NCBI GenBank assembly: GCA_003999685.1
Contig: CP021225.1
Span: forward strand, 1,550,001 to 1,614,000
Direction: 5' to 3'
DNA: 64,000 nt
Source: Taiwanofungus camphoratus
Taxonomy: Eukaryota; Basidiomycota; Agaricomycetes; Polyporales; Taiwanofungaceae
Below are positions 47,819-57,498 of the stretch, in pieces; the stretch's first letter is position 1, and each line of letters opens with the position of its first letter. The translations under genes and the position numbers were made by a program. Under the pieces are notes generated by a model, which ran no database searches, had not been told where the DNA came from, and saw only the letters and a program-made list of their open reading frames with translations.

Positions 47819-48095
47819 GGCCTAGGGTTTGTAAACCCTAACTTATTGTGCCCGGTTAAGTACCTGTCGCCATTGATTTTCTCAATGTCCGATGTTGTCC
47901 AAGGGTCAAATTTCAATTTACTGTGTAAACTATAAATTATACAGCGAGGCTGTGTGAGAGTACAAGATTTAAAAAAAATCACTCTGAGTGTTGAGATTGA
48001 TATTATGGAGAGTCGCAACAATCCGCAAATGCCGACGACAGCGCGGCCCCTCAAGTATAGCGGAGCAAGAAAATCTAGGGGTTGTAAACCCTAGA
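47819..48095. repeat. Short element with palindromic ends
   Basis: Begins CCTAGGGTTTGTAAACCCTA and ends CTAGGGGTTGTAAACCCTAG, each an imperfect palindrome. About 240 AT-rich bases separate them. Possibly a small MITE, but neither a target duplication nor extended terminal repeats are evident. Confidence 0.3.
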
Positions 48096-48395
48096 CTGCT
48101 TAAACTCTCAACGTCCGACGCCTCCGCATTCCGACTCTAGAGCTCCGGCGCCCATGCACCTCCCCGGAAGGATGTCTTTTACAACTGAAGGGTGTATTTG
48201 GTTCACGGAAAGATGTCTTCGTGAGTCGGATATGTCGAGCGCAATGCATCTGCACATCCGACATGCAGACTCCCAAAAGGCATAAAAACCCCAGTATGTC
48301 GCCATTCTCATTCAACACATCTCTAACAGTTGCATCATCACACATACACACTGACTTGGCGTCTGTAAATTCTAAATCACCCCTCATACATCACA

Positions 48396-49265
48396 ATGGC
48401 TTCTACTTCTGTTTCATTTGCGCGCTCTATTCCCCTGGCTGGCCCAGGAAGCATCACCCGCTCGCTCTCTAACATCCTCACGCCCCATCACTCACCGAAC
48501 ACTTCCCGTGTTCTCTCCCCCTCTGAGCCGGCAACCCCCCGCCGCCTCAACAAACACGAGCTCGAAGCCAGGCTCGCACACGCCAAAGTCCGCGCGCTGG
48601 CGCGCAAAGAATTTTCCACTCTGGGGCTGGGGCTCTCCCCGGGAGGCGTGTCGGGGCGCACGCCTCGCACTACTGCCCGTCACCCAGCGCTGGCGCTGGT
48701 GGGCCTGGGCATCCACCTCAGCCCCGTTCCCGAGGTTGAGTCTCCCATTGAACTGCCCTCGCCGTCCTTACCTCCTTTTTCTCCCGCGCTGGCACACGCC
48801 GGGGTGCTGTCTGACCACGAGCGCGCGCACTCGCCCAGCGTGTCGTCCACGCCGCTCATCTCCTCTCCTCTTTTGAACACACAGCCGTGCGCCTCGTCTC
48901 CTGACGTCCCGCTCCTCCCCACCCGCCTGTCTCCCGCGACCCGCATGCTGTCGCAGGCGCACCCGTCCCTCCCACCCAACCTCGGGCTTGGGCTCGGCCT
49001 GGGCATTATGCTCAGCCCGCTTGCACCCCCCACCCCCAAGGCCGACTTCGACAGAGTGATTGCCCGGCCGAAGCCACGCGTGCGGAAGTCGCAGGACGAC
49101 TTCCCCCGCACGCCGGGCGCGCCGCTCGTTGGGTGCTTGCGGTCGAGCGAGGGCATCGAGGGTTGCTCGTACTATCATCTCCCGTCGCGCTTAATCACGC
49201 CAGTGGGCCTTGGCATCGACATGGGTGCTGAGGTTGAGCATGCTGAGGATTACTTCTCCCAGTAA
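48396..49265 (+). CDS. Orphan protein with GLG-x-x-LSP repeats
   Basis: A single uninterrupted exon of 289 residues from ATG 48396 to TAA 49265, unusual here because almost all other genes are split. It is rich in Ser, Pro and Leu. A motif recurs: TLGLGLSPGG, LVGLGIHLSPVP, LGLGLGIMLSPLAP and PVGLGIDMG. A basic/helical segment (LEARLAHAKVRALARKEF) lies near residues 54-71. No signal peptide or membrane helix is visible. The spliced gene at 53907-54703 has the same kind of motif. Function unknown. Confidence 0.62.
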   Translation: MASTSVSFARSIPLAGPGSITRSLSNILTPHHSPNTSRVLSPSEPATPRRLNKHELEARLAHAKVRALARKEFSTLGLGLSPGGVSGRTPRTTARHPALALVGLGIHLSPVPEVESPIELPSPSLPPFSPALAHAGVLSDHERAHSPSVSSTPLISSPLLNTQPCASSPDVPLLPTRLSPATRMLSQAHPSLPPNLGLGLGLGIMLSPLAPPTPKADFDRVIARPKPRVRKSQDDFPRTPGAPLVGCLRSSEGIEGCSYYHLPSRLITPVGLGIDMGAEVEHAEDYFSQ

Positions 49266-49594
49266 TGCGATGTAGCCATATGATTGTCGTATATACCAAA
49301 ATAAAATAAAAATTTTATAACCCTTTCTTCGCGTGATTCGTATCACTGTCCGTGCACTCGTTCTTGATGCGGGGCCAAATAAAATGTGCGTGTTGTTATG
49401 ACTAGTCAAATGTATTGCTCCAGAATCATTACGTACGTCGTTCATATGCTAGGCTAAGATGCAAAGTGTGTCCGGACGACGTAAGAGTAAAACTTGCGGT
49501 ACACGGTATCGGTTAGGAACACGACTTACACGGGCGCACATAAAGTTCGTATCAGAGCAGAGATATCATGCCACCACAAATATCATACAAGCGC
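49266..49594. other. Convergent intergenic region
   Basis: Short AT-rich spacer between the 3' ends of two convergent genes. Nothing else recognised. Confidence 0.4.
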
Positions 49595-50484
49595 TTACTG
49601 GTGCACCTGCGACTCACCACTAGTGCCAGATTGCACGTCCTCGACAAAGCGCCCTCTGTCCTCAGATGGGCGTGGCACCCGCTCCTTGCCCTTACCCCTC
49701 CTCGCAAACCACCCGGCGCCCGCATCTTTCTTCCCCGGTGTGCGCTCGCCCATCTCCCCTGCAGTGCCCGGCGTGAGCGTGATGTCCTGCGGCGCGCGAC
49801 CCTGGCGTTCTGCCTCGGCCTTGAGGCTTTCCTCGCCGCGTATGCGCAGGAACTCTTCCAGCAGCGCGGCGTTGCGCGAGTTCGCCTTGAACACTGCCAG
49901 CACGATGTCCCCAGCGAGCGGGACCAGGCCGACCACAACGGAGACGGCGTTGTTGGCGAGCATCCGGCGTAAGAGCCACGGGGGGATGCTGCGAAGATAT
50001 GAGCATAGTGTATACAAATATTTAATATGCAACGTGCTCACTTGGCTTGCTGGGCTTTGCGCACGACGAGGACGTAGTTCAGTGTCGCATCGGCAATGTC
50101 CCCGGCTCCTGGAACCATGCCTGGCTGCGAGTTAGTAACAGCGCAACATTGCAACGTCGCTGCCCACTCACCGATGACGAACGTCCAGCCGAACCGCATC
50201 CCACAAATGTTGAAGCCCTTGTCGAGATAGTGCGCTCGCTTTTTCACGGACCGCAGTATCTTGGCGTCGTGGCTCGACAAGCCTGGCGGCAGCTCCCTCT
50301 GTGCGTCACCCGGATGTGTCAGAAAAAGAACCAAGGGTCGGAATGGATATCGGCGCACCTTCCTCCTCCGCTGCCGACCACGCTTGTCGGTGTATGTTTC
50401 ATAGTACGGATCTGCTGGCTCGTACTGGTGCAGGTGCTTCTCGAACAGTTTCCTGCCTGCTTTGACGGCGAAATCGGAGGACAT
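49595..50484 (-). CDS. DUF4112-type membrane protein
   Basis: Four exons from ATG 50484 to the stop at 49595, about 241 residues. The N-terminal exon is hydrophilic and basic (TDKRGRQRRRK). The core has the DUF4112 pattern: LDKGFNICGMRFGWTFVIGM, VPGAGDIADATLNYVLVVRKA, then IPPWLLRRMLANNAVSVVVG and LVPLAGDIVLAVFKANSRNA, with two PxAGD turns between hydrophobic segments. Introns lie after RRRK, at FVIG and after KAQQA (AA|C splits the next codon). The C-terminal tail is charged and disordered. The family is widespread in fungi and bacteria, probably membrane-associated, with no established biochemical function. Confidence 0.82.
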
Positions 50485-51398
50485 GGTAGGGGCGAGGCGT
50501 ATCTTGATGGAGCGGACTCATTCCTGCGCGGTAGCCTTTGTAGTGTGAACGGTGGCACAGTGGCTCTGGAACGTGACGTCACGCCAGGCTTGCCATGTAG
50601 AATTCCTTATGTTCGAACTTTATTGTTTGACGACAGAAAAAACATAAGATCGCAACAGTCGCACAAGAAGCCAGATGAGAAGATAACTAAAAATTCCTGC
50701 TCCGAAAGAGGAGCTTGAATATGGTTTACTAACCTTATCGTGTCAAATCAACACCTTCGACTTATCTTCCATCACATAATTCCCTCCTAACCGAGAGAAT
50801 CTCCCTACTCTCCCGTCTTGCGAAATTTACCTCATTCACGGTGTATTACGGTGTAAATACAAGAGTGCGAGTCGTCCCCGTAATTTCCAAAAACAGCGTG
50901 AGCACTGCCCGTCTTTATTGTGCAGCAATTTGCATTGGGTCGTGTCTTACAATGCATTTGCCTTGTCTATTATTTCTCCTTCCTTTTCTCTATTTCCTTT
51001 ACCGACAGCATATTGTTATGGGGTTGTTCGTTTAGGAAACGGATTTGACTGTTCTCCATCATACTCCATAGGGACTCGCACTGAGATTGCGGCGTGTTGA
51101 GCTCAAAATCCAACCCCTCTTGCGCTGCCTTGATAGCAGCACTGCCTGATGTGTTCCTGGATGCAGAGCTGGCAGGATGGCAGGGTTTTGTACGTAGTCG
51201 GTACTGCCGAACGAAGCTCAATTGCAAGCTTTGGTGGCTCTCAGCTAGGCCCTGTTAGTAGAACGATGTCAACAGCATCGACGTACTCGTGTTTTGAGTC
51301 TCGCTGTTATGTGACTGCAACACATTCTTTGTCCGTGCGGATCCTATGAGTATTGACCTCACTGACGCCGCTTGTTTGCAGGCCGTATATACTTTGGG
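50485..51398. other. Intergenic, divergent promoters
   Basis: About 910 bases between divergently transcribed genes. It is AT-rich around 50640-51000. No repeat or RNA was recognised. Confidence 0.4.
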
Positions 51399-53431
51399 AT
51401 GGCCGAGGCTTCCATTCACAGCCTGACCAGTACGCTGGCGACACAGTCTCTGTCGATGTCCGATCCATCGCAACATACTTCGAGCCAAACGGGAGGCGGT
51501 GAACCCGTCCCTATTCAACCCACCTCACACGCTACGCAGGGTGGCGTTGAACCGCCTCCAATGCAAGGTCTCGGCGAACTCCCTGTTCCCGTCAACCCTG
51601 ACAATACCAATTCTGAGACACCCATCAAACGCAGGCCTGGGCGTCCTAAGGGTAGTGGGAAGAAGGTCATTGACGCAAACGCGGAGCCGAAGATTAAGCG
51701 TCCTGTGGGACGCCCCAGAAAGGATGGCCTGCCCGCAGGGTCTGTAGGCCCCCGCCGTGCAAGTCGCCCGCGCAAGCGTCCTCCTGGAACCTTTGCTTCC
51801 GGCCCACAATCTACAACAGGAGTCTTTCCCTATGCCGTGCGTTGTTTGTCGGCTTCAAGTCATGTGATTGTACTGAGGACCGCCGTTGTATTCGTACAGC
51901 CATCTTTCAGCAACTTTGTCCCTCCTATCGATCCCACGCAGCCACAGTGGCGGGCGTCGATATCGGCTCCGCCCATGGGATCACTGTCTCATAATCCCCG
52001 CGCTCCATCGCAAATGACATTCCCTATCGACCCGAGTCTGAATCAGGAGAACTGGGCGGAACTTGCAAGAACTCGCCCGGATGCCTTCTTGCAGACTTTG
52101 GTGTCCGCATTGGCCTCGCCGAACCCCGTCTCGGCCGGTGGTCCGAGCGTCGAAGAGGCGTTTAAGTCGCACCTTGTTTCACTCGCACCGAACAGCAAAA
52201 ACACGCCTTCCATTCCGTCTTTGTACTCTATCTTGAAGACATTTTGGCTTCCGTCGTCGCCTGTTTACTTCTCATTGACGGCGTCTGCCTCGACAGCCCG
52301 AACGCCATCCGACCACCGGTTCTTGTACTGGGATCCGCAGCCACTCGTATTCAACGGGATCGCGTGCCCTGCGTGCTCCGCTCCGCTCATCAATCGCGGG
52401 CGCATCATCTCGGGACCGATCAAGGTGTATGATTTGGACAAGCCCTTCTTCATCATCGGTTGTGAGTACGTGTGCAAAGGCCCGGCCTGCGTTGCGGCTA
52501 CGTCGCCAGATGGGCGGAAGTTCGCGAGCACAGACACGTCGATCCTGCGCGCCCTGCCGTCAAAGTTGAAAGACGAGTTTCCAGCGCATTTGCTACAGGG
52601 GAGCCCGGATCTCGGGAGCGGCTCGGACGTATGGAATTGGCATGGGATGGGCGTGTCGATTGCACTGTGGAATATGGTACGGGCTTGCTTGAGAGCTGGA
52701 TTGAGGAAGGAATCCATTTTAGATATTGTTAAGTCCATTCAGGGTGGCGTGTCAGACAATGGCGTGGCCCCGGGAGAAGAAGAAGCCGGCGCTGCGGAAC
52801 AGGAAGAGGAGGAGGAAGACGAGAACCAGGATGCTGCTCAGGTGGAGGGAGACCTCGATTTTTCCAAGGATGTAAGCTTCTATCCGGGAGGCATCTCCGA
52901 CTTGTTACTGATGTTCAGTGGTAGAAATCGACGGAGGAGTTTAACGAGGCTTGGAATGCTAATAGCGGTACAGCAGACGGCAACTCAGTCCAAGAGCAAG
53001 CAGGACCTAGTAATCCACCAGATGCGAATGGTCACGCACACCAACAAGCAGTGACTACGGAGCCAAGCATGGTCCAGCGTCCACCGCAGTACCCGCAATT
53101 TACACAGACGCCTTACGCGGCCTACCCCTATCCGCCTTATCCGTTCTTTCAACCACCTCCGAGTCAGCCTGGTCAGCATTTAGATCCCAACGGCGCCAAT
53201 TCAAGTGTACTGAAGCGGACCTTCTCAATTGTTGATGGCTCCCCAGACCCAAACCTCGGGGAGCCTTTGCAAAAGCGTGTTCGGCATTGCTGCAAGTGTG
53301 GGTCAAATGATTGCAAGGGAAAAGGTGGACGTGCGTTCTGCATGAACCCATGCCAGGATTGTGGCAAGCTCGAGTGCAAAGGGCGGAACAGCAAACGTCC
53401 CGATAGGACGTGTGAAGATGCGTGGCCTTGA
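51399..53431 (+). CDS. AT-hook protein with DUF6729-like and Cys-rich domains
   Basis: Three exons (51399-51836, 51900-52871, 52925-53431) give an intact 638-residue protein. Two AT-hook cores, PGRPKG at about 80-85 and VGRPRK at about 103-108, are followed by VGPRRASRPRKRPPG. A middle domain with ACPACSAPL, VYDLDKPFFIIGCEYVC, FASTDTSILRALPSKL and DEFPAHLL resembles the fungal DUF6729 domain, which has paired CxxC metal ligands. An acidic run (EQEEEEEDEN) follows, then a Pro/Tyr-rich stretch. A C-terminal Cys cluster, CCKCGSNDCKG ... CQDCGKLECKG, probably binds zinc. The architecture suggests nuclear DNA binding. Whether it is a host regulator or derived from a transposon-associated family cannot be decided here, and the DUF assignment is from memory. 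Confidence 0.72.
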
Positions 53432-53906
53432 TTACCCTTATTTTCTTGATTTCTTGGCCTTCTCTTCTATTTATGTTGTGTTTTGTCCATTATGTGTGAC
53501 CAATAGACTTTATGTCAGACTTTCGAATGTCCCCGTTTCGTCTAATGATGACACCCCTGTGAGGCCCCTGCATGCGTGTAATCTAGACCATTCAGATTTC
53601 AGCTAGGTCCTTGTTCCAGTCAGGTATGTAATCGGAACAGATGGTTAGATTCGAATCAGGTCGGACATGATTGAAACGCCCAGCGCATAAGTCGGTAGAC
53701 GTGTTCGAAATCAATACCTGTGTATTGTAGCATCCGAAACTTGAAGGATATAGATGGATGAGGTTTATCCGCGAAGTTCTAGATGCTATATATTGAATGC
53801 AGAGCACGTGAACTGCCCTCTGTCGAATGTATAAATGGCCATCTATGTGTCCTTACATTCAGTCACGCCCCATTGCTCTTACCATCATCATCAGTTGTCA
53901 GAAACC
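53432..53906. other. Intergenic with TATA box
   Basis: A TATAAATGG sequence at about 53830 lies some 76 bases before the next start codon and is a plausible promoter. No other feature. Confidence 0.45.
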
Positions 53907-54703
53907 ATGTTCTCTGCTTCCACCATGAACCTAGCTGGTCTAGGCATTTCCGCACCCATCCCTCTCTTCGTCTCGTCTTCGTTGATCGAAGGCCAAATCA
54001 TATTGTCCACATATCTGTCTGTGTTTGAAACCCAGGCAGATACTGCTTCCCCTGCCTCGCCTGCTGAGGAAATTATTTTATACCCTCGCATTCCTCGTGT
54101 CCAGGAGCGAGCCACATGCAGGGACCATGAGCGTGTTCACTTGATAAACACAGATGACGTGAACGAACGTGGTTATGAAGCAGAGTATGAAGATGAGGGC
54201 GTGAATAAGGAGCAGCACAAGCGCAGACATAGTCGTGCTTTCCACACGAAAGCTGTGACACGACGCGCTTCGAAGCCAAAGCCGACCAGGGCATATAAGG
54301 GTCTTGAAATGGGCCTGAACCAATCAGGCGGAGCCTTCCAGAAGCGCAAAGTGGGACGCGCTGCCAAGGGCACTGTCGGCCCTCGTCGTGCATCTGAACC
54401 CACCGTGAGGTAGGTTGTATAGGACTTGAGCGGGCCTTGAGCGGGGTCTGACCTACGTCTAAATACAGCCCGAAATGTGTGGGCCTTGGTTTCGACTTAC
54501 CACCCTCGTTCTTCCACCAATCAGGCATATACCGCCCTGAATTGAGAGTGGCTCCCTCGCCAAGTCTTCTTCCAACACCCTTCGCATCTGACCATCTTCA
54601 TAAGTTTCAATCAAGGGGCATCACTCTGTCACCGTTAGAACCACGTAAACCTTGGGAGGCGCCATCTGCATCGCTCCTTCCAACACCATTTGCATCCACA
54701 TAG
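53907..54703 (+). CDS. Small basic orphan sharing a module with the AT-hook gene
   Basis: Two exons, 53907-54409 and 54469-54703, joined across a GTAGGT...ATACAG intron, give 245 residues. The N-terminus has NLAGLGISAPIPLF. The middle is charged, and the first exon ends with KRKVGRAAKGTVGPRRASEP, closely parallel to KRPVGRPRKDG ... VGPRRASRP in the neighbouring AT-hook protein. The second exon carries VGLGFDLPP and a duplicated SLLPTPFAS motif (APSPSLLPTPFAS, APSASLLPTPFAS) at the C-terminus. The GLG-x-x-L/P motifs also recall the orphan at 48396. Probably nuclear by charge. Function unknown. Confidence 0.55.
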
Positions 54704-55734
54704 CCTTTGTGGATCTGGCATTCACCTCGTTATCCATTCGCCAGTATTGGTCTGAAATTGGAAGTAGGTGGTGTGACGGTTAGGGAAGAGGGAGTTGATG
54801 AAGGGAGATGAACGTTCTTCATGGACGCTAATTGCATCCCATATCATCTTGAAAGACGAAATAGATGAGCTGGACTTGTCTATTTTGCTTGTAACACGTA
54901 CCGTTCAAATAAATAAACACTATTTATCATAAGTATGAAAGGATGGAAAGTTGCATCTAAGCATGAGAAATCGAGCATAACGGATGAATATCATTCAAAT
55001 GAGGAGACGTGTATGAAAGTAGTAGCATCATCTAGATGAAATTACTACAAAGATTTCAAGTGACGTTTCTCAAGTTGAAGATGCATCCAAATATGGAATG
55101 ATTTCCTTACTAGGTCATGCACTCTGTTAAGCGCCCGTCAAGAGGGCGAGATGCCACGGGAACTTGAATGTCATGGTGAAATGTTCACACTCTGAATGAC
55201 TCTCGCCATTACTTCGTTGTATGCACCATTCGGTGTCTGCACTCATTGTGATATGTCGATTGTGGTTTCAGAGCTCTTGTATATTAGAGCCACGGTCGAG
55301 TAGCCGATGGTGGCCAAGTCAAGAGTTCCGCCGACAGTATTTTTCGGCTCAAAAGATAGGCACGGTCGATTGCATAGCGGTGCGAGACGCTATGAATATT
55401 CTTTACCCGTCTGGATAAAACTCCTCTTGGGATATAACCGTTTCGGGTGAGTCTCACCTCGCGCACTTGGCGTTTCCAGTTCCTCGTCATGATTTTAATC
55501 GTCCGAGTAATGTGGCAGTGGAACAAATCACACTCCTTTGTTAGAGAATCGTGTGATACAGGAATTGGGTCGTGAATGTGGCTGGTCTCCACCAGTGCTT
55601 TGTGATCTCAAAGGTGGCCTGTGAGGCTTTGACCTTCACAGATCTATAAGTATGTCTCTTGTCTCTGGCTTTATCCAATCAAACATCTACTTCCATTCAG
55701 TTTCATTCTTTCAACTTCAGTCTTTGTTGACATC
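54704..55734. other. Intergenic, nothing recognised
   Basis: About 1 kb, AT-rich from 54840 to 55100, with short frames only. Confidence 0.4.
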
Positions 55735-56920
55735 ATGGACTCTGTCAACGGTTATGCTCCTGTCCTCGTCGAGGGCGCGACAAAGGATGCTATCTACGGT
55801 CTGCGGCCTTCTGTCCGAGACGATATTGCGCAACCCACAGGCAATCCGCATGCTACGAGGACAGATCCTGATTTCATGACGGCCATTTTCAGAGATCAGT
55901 GGACTATAGACGGTGACCAGATCGTCCCAGAGGGCTACTCACATGATAAAGGCAAATCGAACGCTCAAACATCGTATGGACACTCTATTTTGGGGGACAC
56001 CTACTTCGACACAGAGACTTTCTGGAAAGCCCATGGGGAATGCAAGCCACCTGAGGATGTAAGCAGCAGTCTTCTTGCTCCTTCACCTGTCGAATCGAAT
56101 CTCTAACATTTATTTGCTGTAGGTATACCACGCTATAGCGCGGAATCACGATGCCACTCACGGTTTTATTCTAGGGGACGACAGCATGCTGCACCCAAAT
56201 ATGGGTAAACCCTTGCTTGAGCCGACCACCTATACCATGCCGAACAACAATTTAGGAATGGGCTTACCAAGTGGCATTATCGGTGACAAGTCTCATTTGT
56301 ATACGCCGCAACCATCGGACGATGAAGGGATCGATCCAAAGGATGCTGCACCTAATCTTAAGTTGCCCTTTGATGACAATTATATCCGGAAGGAGATTGC
56401 TGCAATCAAAGCTTCACACACACCGAAACGTAGGGCTGCCCAGGGTGACCACCCTGCAGACAAGAATGGTGACGGTGCCAGGCGTAGCAGGAGGGTGGTT
56501 GTAGAGAGGAACTCTCGCGAAAAGAAAGCGGCACCGGCCTCCAGGCGTGGCACCACCGACAAGACTGGGGCTTTGGCGAAGCTCCCTGTCAACCCTTCCG
56601 TCCTTTCTACGCCGAAGTCCAGGAAGAGGTCTGATGCTTTTACCACTCCAACACGCAAGAGCTCTCAAGCTGGGCCCAGCACTCCCTCGCTGACTGATTG
56701 TTCTACTGGATCGAGTGGTCTTTCTTCTCCCCTCACTTCTAGCCCTTGGTACATTCCTAGACGGAAGCTATCGTGGACGGAGCTGTCTAGCTCAGACAGC
56801 GCAGACAACGAATCAGAGATCGAATATCTAGGTGAGAAGTTCAAGCAGCGCATAGAGCCATTGCGTATTGCACAGCCAGAAGTTGTCTGGATTGACGGAC
56901 ATCATGCGGAAATTCTTTAA
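55735..56920 (+). CDS. Orphan basic/Ser-rich protein, two exons
   Basis: Exons 55735-56058 and 56123-56920 join in phase 0 to give 373 residues, from MDSVNGYAPVLVEGATKD to DGHHAEIL. The N-terminal half looks folded (DTYFDTETFWKAHGECKPPE, HAIARNHDATHGFILGDDSM). The C-terminal half is basic and Ser/Thr/Pro-rich (RRSRRVVVERNSREKKAAPA, TPKSRKRSDAFTTPTRKSS) with several TP/SP sites, consistent with a phosphorylated nuclear protein. No known family was recognised. A downstream minus-strand frame overlapping the 3' end is judged a shadow. Confidence 0.6.
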
Positions 56921-57498
56921 TGGTAAGTGCTGATTTCCTCGCAGCTCGTACTCACACCTCATCTTGACGACCCTTGCGATACTATCCAGCAGCCTTTGAG
57001 CGGCAGAGTCCGCGTCTCGTTTACTTTTTCCAGTCGGTGCCATTGACATTCTCTTACTCTACTCACAACGTTCTTTTACACATCTTATATTTTGTTGTCA
57101 TTCCTTCCGTTATTTCTCCTGTTATTTTTGTTCAAATGCTATGTGATTACAACGTTATAAAAGCCTCTGTTTTATAGTAGGACCGTGACGTGATTAGGAC
57201 ATGAAGTGCTGGGTAAGTCTATTGATGCTGCATGATTGACATTTAACAACGATCAAGGAGTAAGCAATTCTGTGAGAGTAAGTATGACGGAAAAGTCGAA
57301 CAGTGCCAACGTTCGCTAGCGGGTGTCGGGCCGCTCTACCCGCTTACAGAACCTAGATCCACAGCGCTTGAAAGTGACGTCGACCATATAAAATGATGTA
57401 AGTCTCCAAGGTGCTTTCTTTCTTTCTACCATCTCCATACCCTTGAGTTATCTAGAGAGGAGTAATCTGCTCAAACATAACACTCGAAACCTGCCATC
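56921..57498. other. Intergenic, promoter of transketolase-like gene
   Basis: A TATAAAATG sequence at about 57387 lies some 110 bases upstream of the next ATG and probably serves as TATA box. The pyrimidine-rich stretch near 57415-57432 may lie near the transcription start. Confidence 0.45.

Noticed and set aside
47821-47840. Telomere-like CCCTAA
   Set aside because: A single copy within a palindrome, not a tandem TTAGGG array.
51399-53431. Autonomous transposon carrying the AT-hook gene
   Set aside because: No transposase or reverse transcriptase domain and no terminal repeats found around the gene.
53640-53740. tRNA-like A-box and TTCGAA B-box words
   Set aside because: The A- and B-box words are too close together and no acceptor stem pairs. 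GATTCGAATC here is just a palindrome.
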